From Candidatus Aminicenantota bacterium (GTDB lineage: Bacteria > Acidobacteriota > Aminicenantia > Aminicenantales > Aminicenantaceae): a stretch of 28,285 nucleotides of DNA. The DNA lies in assembly GCA_013139435.1 (NCBI GenBank), contig WTAW01000061.1, positions 1-28,285 on the forward strand. Reading direction: 5' to 3'. A model generated the notes under the pieces. It made no database searches. It worked only from the letters and a program-made list of their open reading frames with translations, and was not told the DNA's origin. This document shows, one piece after another, positions 15,052 to 22,321 of this stretch. Made by a program: the position numbers and the translations under genes. Positions within the stretch are counted from its first letter, which is position 1, and the number at the start of each line of letters is the position of its first letter.

Positions 15052-15321
15052 ATGATCAAGAATGATATTGCCCTCGCCATCGAAGATAGATCTGAATTCA
15101 GCAGGGCTAAATCATTACTCATTGTTGAAACGATTCTGGCGTCTTTGAAAGATGCCCTAATCAACGATGAGAAGATAGAGATCAGAGGGTTTGCCAGCTT
15201 AAAAGTTGTGGATAAAAAGACTGGATATGGACGGGATATCCGGAGGAAAAAACAAATCAAAATAAAAAGGGGGAAACGGATCAAATTTAGACCCGGTCAA
15301 GATCTCAAAAACCTCACCTAA
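15052..15321 (+). CDS. HU/IHF-family DNA-binding protein
   Basis: 89 residues, the usual size for HU. The helical dimerisation part (1-42) leads into EKIEIRGFASLKVVDKKTGYGRDI, equivalent to the HU segment that enters the DNA-binding arm, and the end RIKFRPGQDLKN matches the family C-terminus. In canonical HU the arm tip carries RNPxT with an intercalating proline. Here the corresponding stretch is YGRDIRRKKQ, without the proline, and is unusually basic, so DNA bending may be weak or different. The ATG follows AAGGAG by 7 nt. It lies between the recombinase remnant and the deoxyhypusine-synthase-like gene. Confidence 0.88.
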   Translation: MIKNDIALAIEDRSEFSRAKSLLIVETILASLKDALINDEKIEIRGFASLKVVDKKTGYGRDIRRKKQIKIKRGKRIKFRPGQDLKNLT

Positions 15322-15416
15322 CTTGTGTAATCCTGGAACTCCAACACTCCATTCTTTAATATCTCTCGTCAATTTTTTTCAATATGTCTTTGACCTTTCC
15401 TTTTGGAGGGATGCCA

Positions 15417-16370
15417 ATGACTAAATACAAGATTAAACCCCTTGCCCCAGATAAAGTGAAAACCTATTCCCTCAAGTCGAGAAAGAGCAAGGTCGATACC
15501 CACACATTTGCCAAAGTTCTTTCCGGGGATGAAACGATTGCTACCTTCATTGATAGCTTTCCCGATATTTTAGCCGGAAAGGATTTTAAAAGCTTCATAA
15601 AGAGAGCAAAAAAAGCAAAAGAAGGGAATAAACCCATTATCTTTGCCCTGGGCGCACATGTGATAAAGGTGGGTCTGAATCCTCTGATCATCGATCTGAT
15701 GAAATCGGGGTGGATAAGCGCTCTGGCTCTCAACGGAGCTGGAATCATACATGACTTTGAAATCGCATTTGCAGGACATACCTCCGAGGATGTGGCCGCC
15801 CAGATCAAGGACGGGCAGTTTGGAATGGCCAGGGAGACAGGAGAGCACTTAAACAAAGCGATAGCTAAGGGATCGAAGAAAAATTTGGGATTGGGTGAGG
15901 CCGTCGGAGCGATGATCTCTTCCTCCGATTTTCCTCATAAAGACCTCAGCCTTTTGTCTTGTGCTTATGACCTCAACATTCCTGTGACCGTTCATGTCGC
16001 TCTAGGAACGGATATCATCCATTTTCACCCCGACGTCAACGGGGCCGCTATCGGTAAAATTTCCCTCAATGATTTTTTTCTGTTTTGTTCCCTTGTTGAA
16101 AGATTGAATGGGGGAGGGGTGTATGTGAATGTCGGGTCCGCAGTCGTTTTGCCCGAAGTCTTCCTCAAGGCCGTGTCTTTCGTCAGGAACAGGGGCAGTG
16201 TTCTTAAAAACTTTTCCACGGCTGTTTTTGATTTTAATCTCCATTACCGTCCCTACGAAAATGTTGTACGAAGACCTTTGATGAATAAGAAGGACGGATT
16301 TTACTTCATCGGACACCATGAGATTATGATCCCACTCCTTGCCGCTTCCTTAAAATCAACTTCCATATAG
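15417..16370 (+). CDS. Deoxyhypusine synthase-like protein, function unknown
   Basis: 317 residues from ATG 15417, chosen because GGAGGG lies 6 nt upstream; in-frame ATGs at 15384 and 15411 are poorer. Key stretches are FALGAHVIKVGLNPLIIDLM, LALNGAGIIHDFEIAFAG, QFGMARETGEHLNKAI, VTVHVALGTDIIHFHP, and VGSAVVLPEVFLKAV with IGHHEIMIPLL near the end. The NGAGIIHDFE...TSEDV pattern resembles the NAD-binding fold of deoxyhypusine synthase. Bacteria generally lack eIF5A, so hypusine formation is unlikely, and homospermidine-synthase-like or other chemistry is possible. I recall conserved homologues in Acidobacteria and Planctomycetes without an assigned role. Its 3' end overlaps the convergent coaE by 15 nt. 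Confidence 0.7.
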   Translation: MTKYKIKPLAPDKVKTYSLKSRKSKVDTHTFAKVLSGDETIATFIDSFPDILAGKDFKSFIKRAKKAKEGNKPIIFALGAHVIKVGLNPLIIDLMKSGWISALALNGAGIIHDFEIAFAGHTSEDVAAQIKDGQFGMARETGEHLNKAIAKGSKKNLGLGEAVGAMISSSDFPHKDLSLLSCAYDLNIPVTVHVALGTDIIHFHPDVNGAAIGKISLNDFFLFCSLVERLNGGGVYVNVGSAVVLPEVFLKAVSFVRNRGSVLKNFSTAVFDFNLHYRPYENVVRRPLMNKKDGFYFIGHHEIMIPLLAASLKSTSI

Positions 16371-16976
16371 GAGTTGATAATCCATCATAAGATTTCGGAA
16401 GACGATCTCTGTCTGCTCTATCGTGTTTTGGATTCTTCCAGAAGTGTCGATGCGGTAATCGGCGAACTGGGCCTTTTTCTCTGGGTCCATCTGACTTTGG
16501 AATTTTTTTAGTGCGTCTTTGTGACTGATTTGATCGCGCTCCATCAAACGCGTTATTTGTATCTCTTTTTTGCAAAACGCGATGATGATCCTATCAAAAA
16601 AATCGGCAAAACCCGCCTCGATCGTCAGGGCCGCTTCGGATACAAATATCTTATAATCGCCCTCTTTCCTAAGTGTATAGATGATTTCCTTTTTCTTTTC
16701 GAATACGAGGGGATGAATGATGTTATTGAGGAATAGCCGTTCTTTGTCATCAGAAAATACGAGCTCCCCCAATTTCGAACGGTTGATCGTCCTGTCGGGA
16801 TTGAGGATTTCTTGTCCAAAATGGGCAACGACCGCTTCCCATGCAGGGTTCTCGGGATCCATGAACTCGCGAGCGACGAGATCAGCATGGTGAATGTAAC
16901 ACCCTAGCTCTTCAAGGACTTCTGCAATTACACTCTTACCCGAAGCAATTCCCCCTGTTAGAGCGACAGTGAGCAT
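16356..16976 (-). CDS. coaE: Dephospho-CoA kinase
   Basis: Last step of coenzyme A synthesis: phosphorylates the ribose 3'-OH of dephospho-CoA. The 206 residues show the P-loop LTGGIASGKS (6-15), the substrate segment HHADLVAREFM (about 34-44) and the lid-region pattern QITRLMERDQISHKDA, all typical of the family and at usual length. It is the last gene of the minus-strand run after the LuxR and PilZ genes, 48 nt downstream of the PilZ stop. No terminator separates them, so they may share transcripts. Confidence 0.95.
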   Translation of the reverse strand: MLTVALTGGIASGKSVIAEVLEELGCYIHHADLVAREFMDPENPAWEAVVAHFGQEILNPDRTINRSKLGELVFSDDKERLFLNNIIHPLVFEKKKEIIYTLRKEGDYKIFVSEAALTIEAGFADFFDRIIIAFCKKEIQITRLMERDQISHKDALKKFQSQMDPEKKAQFADYRIDTSGRIQNTIEQTEIVFRNLMMDYQLLYGS

Positions 16977-17024
16977 ATCGAAGGCGTGTCTCGGGCAGGA
17001 TGCGGGATTACCGTTATGATCGAC

Positions 17025-17426
17025 CTATTTCTTTTCGTCCTCAAACTGGAAGTCTTCATCAAAACTGAGGGCGATACCCTGCTTTTTCCCCTCCTTGTCG
17101 AGCTTTTGGAGCCGGACTGTGAGCCCACCAAGACGGAGCTTGGTTTTTTCCCCTCCTGTGACTTTGCTGGGAATTTCAACCACAAGATTAAGCTTGGAGC
17201 CAACGGTAATACCAGATTCCAGAGAAAAGTAGGCCCCCCCGGAGCTTATGTTTTCGAGTATTGTCTCTTCCTTAAATTTTGATCCTTGTGGGAGAGTCCC
17301 CTCAACGATGGCTGACAGAGGAAGTTCAAAACGCCATTCTTGGCGTCGGTCGGCATTTCGGTCTATACGAGGAAGGATGGTTTTTGATTTTTTTTCATCG
17401 TTTGATTTTTTTGATTCTTTTTTCAT
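17025..17426 (-). CDS. PilZ domain protein with intact c-di-GMP motifs (PilZ copy 1)
   Basis: 133 residues from the ATG at 17426, which follows GAGGA closely; a longer frame from 17516 would overlap the LuxR gene and adds only non-conserved sequence. After a Lys/Ser-rich tail (1-20) comes a PilZ beta-barrel (about 27-125). The RxxxR motif is R28-QEW-R32 and the [D/N]xSxxG motif is N59-ISSG-G64. Both c-di-GMP-binding elements are present, so it can plausibly sense c-di-GMP. It is 22 nt downstream of the LuxR-type regulator and probably co-transcribed. Two related but eroded copies lie at 18326-18700 and 18936-19295. Confidence 0.85.
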   Translation of the reverse strand: MKKESKKSNDEKKSKTILPRIDRNADRRQEWRFELPLSAIVEGTLPQGSKFKEETILENISSGGAYFSLESGITVGSKLNLVVEIPSKVTGGEKTKLRLGGLTVRLQKLDKEGKKQGIALSFDEDFQFEDEKK

Positions 17427-17448
17427 TGTTCCTCTACTCCCCAATGGT

Positions 17449-18138
17449 TTAAAAGAGTGCAGAATTAATAGCGTATAGTGCCAACTGAAGACGGCTGTGT
17501 GTGTCAAGTTTTGCATAAATACTTTTGATGTGGGATCTTACAGTGTTCTTGCTGATAAACATTGCTGAGGCGATCTCATCATTGCTTTTGCCCTGGCCGA
17601 TGAGTCTAAGAACCTGAAATTCAGTGGGAGTGAGCTGGTCGAGTGTTTTTTCTTTGAGATCACGTCCTACCACAGAAATGATTCGGTCCATTATGCTGCT
17701 CATCTTATCTCTTGGCAACCATATTTCGTCCTTGTTGATGATCCGGATGGCTTCGGGAAGTTGGTTGGCTGGGTCGTTCAGGTCGAAGTACCCTCGTACG
17801 CCCACATTCATGAGGCTCACGACCTCTTCATGAGAAGGGATGTTTCCCAGGAGCATAAGCTGTGATTTCTTGTCGTCTTCTGAAATATCCCTGATGGCTT
17901 TGCAGATCTCTCGGATATTGGGTAATGGTTCAGAATTTGCAAAAAGGACGATGTTTGGGCGGAGTGTTTTTATGGATTCCAAAAACGACTCGATCGTGCT
18001 TTTTTCAATATTCACAACTTCCAGTTCTTTATCCGCATCGATCGCTTTTAAAATTCCCGAGAGTATCAGGTCAGAAATGCAATAGATCAGAACACTGATT
18101 TTTTTAGAATCTGATGCTTGAGATTTCTTATTATTCAT
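17449..18138 (-). CDS. LuxR/NarL-type regulator with degenerate receiver domain
   Basis: 229 residues. The C-terminal LuxR helix-turn-helix (about 160-222) is typical: LTPTEFQVLRLIGQGKSNDEIA, then FISKNTVRSHIKSIYAKLD. The N-terminal ~125 residues align with response-regulator receivers, but the phosphorylation residues are gone. The acidic pair near VLI is Cys20-Ile21, the phospho-acceptor Asp is Ala67 (RPNIVLFANSEP), and the conserved Lys after GVRGYF is absent. It is therefore probably not controlled by a histidine kinase and may respond to a ligand, a partner protein or simple abundance. No histidine kinase is nearby; a PilZ protein is encoded immediately downstream. Confidence 0.9.
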   Translation of the reverse strand: MNNKKSQASDSKKISVLIYCISDLILSGILKAIDADKELEVVNIEKSTIESFLESIKTLRPNIVLFANSEPLPNIREICKAIRDISEDDKKSQLMLLGNIPSHEEVVSLMNVGVRGYFDLNDPANQLPEAIRIINKDEIWLPRDKMSSIMDRIISVVGRDLKEKTLDQLTPTEFQVLRLIGQGKSNDEIASAMFISKNTVRSHIKSIYAKLDTHSRLQLALYAINSALF

Positions 18139-18196
18139 TGCTATCTCTTCTTTTTCCCCCTTTAGACGTATTCATTCACCTTTCATTTTTGAGGAT

Positions 18197-18225
18197 ATGT
18201 TATAAGAACAAAATTTTTATGTCAA
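18197..18225 (-). promoter_or_regulatory. Promoter of the LuxR-PilZ unit
   Basis: Minus strand TTGACA (18225-18220), 17 nt, TAACAT (18202-18197); an alternative -10, TATAAC, sits two nt closer. The predicted leader is about 50 nt before the ATG at 18138. Confidence 0.55.
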
Positions 18226-18325
18226 GAACCTTCAGTGCCTGTTTGTATGAATAGTCCAGGATAGATGAGTATTGACATAATACAAATGAAGAGGGGAGAA
18301 AACGAAACAGGCCGGATCAACGGAC

Positions 18326-18700
18326 CTATGAGGTGTTTTGGATCTTATAGGATCGGTCTAAACGGATGATGACGAGCTGTTTTTTCCGACTGTCTGTCTC
18401 TGTTTGAACAAAGACAACTTCACCGGATATCAAAAGGTTGAGATGAGACTCGAGTATCAATGTTTTGGGAATCTGCAAACACAGGTTGATTCTTGTGCCG
18501 ATGGTCACTTTGACTTTGAGCCAAAAGGAGGCTTCCTGAGAGCTTATGGATGATATCTTTGTCCGTTCTTCGAATTCTTCTCCTTTAGCGTTAGCCCCTG
18601 AAACAAGTGCTGGCACTGAGAGCTCAAAGTAACGTTCCTGCTTTTGTACGGTTGTTTTATTAGGTACAGATGCCTTATCGAGAGTTCTTGTCAAGTCCAT
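18326..18700 (-). CDS. PilZ-like protein lacking c-di-GMP motifs (PilZ copy 2)
   Basis: 124 residues, similar over its length to the two other PilZ proteins here (FELSVPALVSG, EEFEERTKISSIS, SFWLKVKVTIGTRINL, ISGEVVFVQ). Aligned with copy 1, the two Arg of RxxxR become Lys20 and Tyr24, and NxSxxG becomes S51-I-S-S-Q-E56, so c-di-GMP binding is unlikely. It may act as a partner or effector barrel. The ATG at 18700 has only a weak ribosome-binding site. It lies 187 nt upstream of the LuxR gene and is separated from copy 3 by a small repeat element. Family call rests on similarity to the neighbouring PilZ copy. Confidence 0.7.
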   Translation of the reverse strand: MDLTRTLDKASVPNKTTVQKQERYFELSVPALVSGANAKGEEFEERTKISSISSQEASFWLKVKVTIGTRINLCLQIPKTLILESHLNLLISGEVVFVQTETDSRKKQLVIIRLDRSYKIQNTS

Positions 18701-18847
18701 TTCACGCCCATTGTGTCAGACATCCTATGCACAATCAATCGCTTCTAAGGATGATTTCCAGGGTGATTTTTTGTTCCCCTTTCTCATCGGAAGAGGTTAA
18801 ATCTATGGCTAATCTGAATTTTTCACAAAAATTGTCAAACACTTCCT

Positions 18848-18935
18848 AACCTGGATTATTCACGAGTTGAGTGGTAGGTCGGGTCGGTTGCTGCAGCGGT
18901 GAGGAGGTGGCCCATGAAGTTTGGGCGAGAGGGTG
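18848..18935. repeat. Short copy or half of the CCTGGATTATTC repeat family
   Basis: The first 24 nt (18848-18871) match exactly, in inverted orientation, the end of the element at 21262-21454 (21433-21456). Further similarity includes GTTGCTGCA (18887-18895) and GGCCCATGAAG (18909-18919), so this is a diverged, shortened copy. The far end is not clear and stops about where the PilZ copy 3 coding region begins. Confidence 0.65.
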
Positions 18936-19295
18936 TTATTTTTGCGAGTCGATAATATATTTACTCGAAAACTTGAGTGATACGCGTTGTTTTGAGCTTT
19001 TGCCTTTTAAGACTTCTACAAAGATGACTTTCCCTTTGATGACGAGCTTGAGATCCTTTCTGTCTGCTAACTTAGGTGGAAGGTCTATGATGAGTTTGAG
19101 CTCGCTTCCCAAAGCCACAGGATTTGTCAACCAAAAGGATGAGCCATGATGGCTTATATAAGATAAAACCGTCTTCTCTTTGAAGTCTTTCCCCGATTCT
19201 TCCTGGCCCTCGATCAGAGTTGGAAGAGATAGATTGAATCCCTGTTCTTTTAGGGCGGTGTTAACATTGAAATTATCTGATGATTCGTATGACAT
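18936..19295 (-). CDS. PilZ-like protein lacking c-di-GMP motifs (PilZ copy 3)
   Basis: 119 residues from the ATG at 19295, which has AAGGAAG 5 nt upstream; an in-frame TTG at 19313 is less likely. It resembles copy 2 most closely (FNLSLPTLIEG, DFKEKTVLSYIS, SFWLTNPVALGSELKLIIDLP, IKGKVIFVE). The RxxxR arginines are replaced by Leu15 and Gly19, and NxSxxG reads Y46-ISHH-G51, so the nucleotide site appears lost. It is divergent from proS across a 510-nt gap. It is probably a tandem-duplication product of the PilZ cluster. Confidence 0.7.
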   Translation of the reverse strand: MSYESSDNFNVNTALKEQGFNLSLPTLIEGQEESGKDFKEKTVLSYISHHGSSFWLTNPVALGSELKLIIDLPPKLADRKDLKLVIKGKVIFVEVLKGKSSKQRVSLKFSSKYIIDSQK

Positions 19296-19748
19296 AAGCG
19301 CTTCCTTTTCCAATTTTTTATGCCAAAGTTAAAATGCCACAGCTCCTGTAACATGGTCAATCACCCTTTTGGATGAAATTAGGGGTGAATTTCCTTCTGT
19401 CGTTTTATCACCTCGTTTCACCCCTGGAAATGAGAAAGATATTACCCGTATCATCTTTGTGGGAAATGGATCGTTTCCTTTTGTTTCGACCGCATCAATT
19501 TTTTGTGTTTGTGCTGTGGCCTCATCAAATTTTAAGTGAACCTTCCGAAGTTCTCTATGTGATTGACTCCAAAGGATTTATGCAGGAAATCAATAATATG
19601 ACCACTATATATAGCCTATATTAGGAGTGCTGTATACAATATATTGCACTTGAAACTCTTTTAGTAACAACGATCCGTTAGATAAAAAATCACGATTTTG
19701 CCATATCACCCCTCAGTGCTGACGGGCACTTGAGATTGGCGCTTTCTT
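19296..19748. other. Long intergenic stretch between PilZ copy 3 and proS, mostly unexplained
   Basis: No convincing gene. A frame of 83 codons at 19373-19624 has no ribosome-binding site and an atypical composition. AT-rich alternating tracts occur at 19602-19645 (ATATATAG, CCTATATTAGG, GTATACAATATATTG). GTGC/GCAC at about 19716-19729 forms only a 4-bp stem. No T-box motif for proS control was seen. The function of this stretch is unknown. Confidence 0.5.
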
Positions 19749-19777
19749 GACAAAATTGGGGACTGCGGCTAGAATGA
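19749..19777 (+). promoter_or_regulatory. Strong sigma-70 promoter of proS
   Basis: Consensus TTGACA (19749-19754), 17 nt, TAGAAT (19772-19777). Predicted start near 19784, giving a short leader of about 22 nt that includes the ribosome-binding site GGGAG before the GTG at 19806. Confidence 0.8.
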
Positions 19778-19805
19778 CCAAGAATTTTGGCCACGGGAGA
19801 TTGAA

Positions 19806-21260
19806 GTGAAAAAAGAAGATCGATTCGTTAAGCAAATTACGCCCAAAAGTGTTGATTTTTCAAAATGGTATGGTGAGATCATTCGCAAAGCTGAACTCGC
19901 AGACTATGCTCCCATGAAGGGGATGATGATCATCCGGCCTTATGGGTATGCTATTTGGGAAAATCTGAAGGCCCAATTGGATAAGAGGATCAAGGATTCG
20001 GGCCACTCTAATGCGTATTTTCCACTGTTTATACCCGAGTCTCTTCTCGCAAAAGAAACGGAACATCTTGAGGGATTCTCTCCTGAAGTAGCTTGGGTGA
20101 CTCATGGTGGCCAAGAAGAATTGGAAGAGCGTCTGGCTGTACGCCCCACTTCTGAAGCGATCATTGGCAGCATGTATTCCAAATGGATCAAGTCCTGGCG
20201 TGACTTGCCTTTGTTGATCAATCAATGGGCGAATATCGTCCGCTGGGAAAAGGTCACACGACCCTTTTTGAGGACGACTGAGTTTTTATGGCAAGAGGGC
20301 CACACCGTGCATGAGACATCAGAGGAAGCTCAGGAAGAAACACTGATGATCCTAGCGATGTATAAAGAGTTTGTGGAGTCCGAGTTGGCTATCCCAGTGA
20401 TTTCAGGGATTAAATCAGAACGCGAAAAATTCGCTGGGGCACTGGCCACCTATGCCATCGAAGCGTTGATGTCTGATGGCAAAGCCCTTCAAATGGGGAC
20501 ATCCCACAATTTGGGCCAGCACTTTTCAAAAGTTTTTAATATCCGGTATGAGGACAGGAACCAGAATATCCAGTATGCATGGCAGACATCGTGGGGCATG
20601 TCCACACGACTGATCGGAGCACTGATCATGGCTCATGGAGATGACTCTGGATTGAGATTGCCCCCTAGGATCGCTCCGATCCAGGCTGTCATTGTGCCCA
20701 TTTCCCTGGGAAACTGGAAGGATGAGGTACTCCCTGTTGCTGTGAAGATCCAGAGTGAATTGCATGAAATGGGTCTGCGCGTGGAGCTCGATCAAAGGGA
20801 GGAATTCACTCCTGGGTGGAAATTTTCCGAGTGGGAGATGAGAGGAGTTCCTATAAGGATTGAGATCGGTCCTAGAGACGTTAAAGAGAACCAGGCTATT
20901 TGTGTGAGACGTGATAGCGGCAAAAAAGAACCTGTGCCGCTTGATGCTTTAGCAGTAAAGCTACCCGAGCTCCTGTCTGATATCCAAAAATCTTTGTATG
21001 CAAAGGCCCTGGAATTTCAGATGACCAACACTCATGATATCGAGAGCTACGAGGAGTTTAAAGCCACTCTTGAGGAACAACGAGGATTTCTCAGGACGTT
21101 CTGGTGCGGTAAAACGGCATGCGAAGAAAGGATCAAGGAAGAGACTATGGCCACGATACGAGTGATTCTCCTAGAAGAGGATAAATCAATAGGTGGAGAA
21201 AGATGCATTCTGTGCGGAGAAAAATCTGAACACCTGGCCTATTTCGCCCGTGCATACTAA
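19806..21260 (+). CDS. proS: Prolyl-tRNA synthetase, archaeal/eukaryotic-like type
   Basis: Charges tRNA-Pro. The 484-residue length, the absence of the ~180-residue editing insertion of the E. coli type and the C-terminal zinc-like domain place it in the archaeal-like (ProS type 3) group, which also occurs in many bacteria. Class II motifs: motif 1 around RPYGYAIWENL, motif 2 FLRTTEFLWQEGHT, motif 3 GMSTRLIGALIMAHGDDSGLRLPP. The anticodon-binding domain follows (about 288-390). Metal ligands near the end are CGKTAC and CILCG. The start is GTG with GGGAG 5 nt upstream and a consensus promoter. A repeat element begins one nt after its stop codon. Confidence 0.95.
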   Translation: MKKEDRFVKQITPKSVDFSKWYGEIIRKAELADYAPMKGMMIIRPYGYAIWENLKAQLDKRIKDSGHSNAYFPLFIPESLLAKETEHLEGFSPEVAWVTHGGQEELEERLAVRPTSEAIIGSMYSKWIKSWRDLPLLINQWANIVRWEKVTRPFLRTTEFLWQEGHTVHETSEEAQEETLMILAMYKEFVESELAIPVISGIKSEREKFAGALATYAIEALMSDGKALQMGTSHNLGQHFSKVFNIRYEDRNQNIQYAWQTSWGMSTRLIGALIMAHGDDSGLRLPPRIAPIQAVIVPISLGNWKDEVLPVAVKIQSELHEMGLRVELDQREEFTPGWKFSEWEMRGVPIRIEIGPRDVKENQAICVRRDSGKKEPVPLDALAVKLPELLSDIQKSLYAKALEFQMTNTHDIESYEEFKATLEEQRGFLRTFWCGKTACEERIKEETMATIRVILLEEDKSIGGERCILCGEKSEHLAYFARAY

Positions 21261-21261
21261 A

Positions 21262-21454
21262 TCTGAATCATTCATAAAAACTGTCGATTTCCTTATAATT
21301 AAAACTCTTAATTCTTATAATCGACATTTTTTACCCTTCGGGCGAGCTGATCTCACCGCATCTACTTCGTTGCGACCCATTCGAAGTGGACGACCACGTC
21401 TTCATGGGCCGACGCCTAGCATATGCAGCAACCTCAACTCGTGAATAATCCAGG
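21262..21454. repeat. MITE-like element downstream of proS
   Basis: About 193 nt bounded by CTGAATCATTCATAAAA at the left and, reading inward from the right, CCTGGATTATTCACGAG; these are imperfect terminal inverted repeats. The left end also shares the TGTCGATT block with the right end of the 22810-22954 copy. It carries no gene. Its right end matches 18848-18871 exactly for 24 nt in inverted orientation. No target-site duplication is obvious. Confidence 0.7.
21282..21332 (+). terminator. Terminator-like hairpin for proS inside the repeat element
   Basis: TGTCGATT (21282-21289) pairs with AATCGACA (21319-21326), with further ATTAA/TTAAT pairing inside, followed by TTTTTT (21327-21332). The repeat therefore seems to supply the transcription stop for proS. 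Confidence 0.6.
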
Positions 21455-21526
21455 TTAATTAATTTTATAGATTTTGCCCTGTCTGTGGGACACACCTAAC
21501 ACCCTAAACTAAACTAGCAATATTGG

Positions 21527-21556
21527 TTGAGTGTATAGGCGCGGATGCAGTATAAT
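21527..21556 (+). promoter_or_regulatory. Sigma-70 promoter of pcm
   Basis: TTGAGT (21527-21532), 18 nt, TATAAT (21551-21556). Predicted start near 21563, leader about 70 nt. A six-codon in-frame reading frame (ATG 21612 to TAG 21630-21632) ends directly against the pcm ATG. Confidence 0.65.
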
Positions 21557-21632
21557 CAGTCCTTGAGTTGAATTTTCTGTTTTCAATAATATTGGAGTCA
21601 AATCGCGGAGAATGACCTCTGAAAAACCTTAG

Positions 21633-22274
21633 ATGAAAAAAGCAAAAAAAACTTACACGGAAGAACGGGAATCGATGGTGTCCACTCAGATCAAGTCCAG
21701 AGGAATAAAGGATGTGAACGTTCTTGAGGCCATGGAGAAAGTGCCACGCCACTTGTTTGTACCCGAGAATATGAGGAAGCTTGCATACAATGATGAACCT
21801 CTTCCGATCGGTAATGGCCAGACTATTTCTCAGCCTTATATCGTGGCCTACATGACTGAAGTCCTTCAGTTATCTGTCGAAGAAAAGGTCTTAGAGGTGG
21901 GGACCGGTTCTGGTTATCAAGCCGCTGTCCTAGCGGAAATCGCCAAGGAGGTATTCACTGTAGAGATCATTGATGGACTTTCGAAAAATGCACAGGAGGT
22001 GCTGCAGGAGGAAGGCTACACAAACATTCATTTCAGAGTCGGAGATGGATCGTACGGATGGGAAGAGAATGCCCCATACGATGCCATAATGGTGACTGCG
22101 GCTCCGTCCGAAGTGCCGAAAGCTCTGCAGGACCAGCTGAAAATTGGGGGAAGAATGATCGTTCCTGTAGGCGATGCCTTCCAGGAACTGGTCCTTATTG
22201 TCAGAGAAAAAAGAAAATTCAAAAAGAAAAAATTGTTGCCTGTCCGGTTTGTGCCACTCGTAAAGCCACATTAA
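21633..22274 (+). CDS. pcm: Protein-L-isoaspartate O-methyltransferase
   Basis: Repairs isoaspartyl damage in proteins by SAM-dependent methylation. The 213-residue protein has the family N-terminus MVSTQIKSRGIKDVNVLEAMEKVPRHLFVP (conserved positions at 15-20 and 36-44), the GNGQTISQPYIVAYM substrate loop, SAM motif I LEVGTGSGYQAAVLAEI (about 87-103), and later NIHFRVGDGSYGW and VTAAPSEVPKAL. No clear Shine-Dalgarno sequence precedes the ATG at 21633; a preceding six-codon frame stops right before it. The DUF192 gene follows 47 nt later and is likely co-transcribed. Confidence 0.95.
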   Translation: MKKAKKTYTEERESMVSTQIKSRGIKDVNVLEAMEKVPRHLFVPENMRKLAYNDEPLPIGNGQTISQPYIVAYMTEVLQLSVEEKVLEVGTGSGYQAAVLAEIAKEVFTVEIIDGLSKNAQEVLQEEGYTNIHFRVGDGSYGWEENAPYDAIMVTAAPSEVPKALQDQLKIGGRMIVPVGDAFQELVLIVREKRKFKKKKLLPVRFVPLVKPH

Positions 22275-22321
22275 TCCACCTGAATTGTGCCTTTAAGAAA
22301 AAAAATGGTGTGAGGTTAGAA

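Noticed and set aside
19314..19345. Sigma-54-like TGGCA...TGGCA upstream of PilZ copy 3
   Set aside because: The spacing between GG and GC is 13 nt instead of 10.
19373..19624. 83-codon plus-strand frame upstream of proS
   Set aside because: No ribosome-binding site, Phe/Leu-heavy composition and no motif.
19640..19805. T-box riboswitch for proS
   Set aside because: No T-box consensus or specifier stem; the promoter lies only about 30 nt before the ribosome-binding site.
22058..22321. N-terminal extension of the DUF192 protein
   Set aside because: It overlaps pcm in another frame; a signal peptide and ribosome-binding site mark the ATG at 22322.
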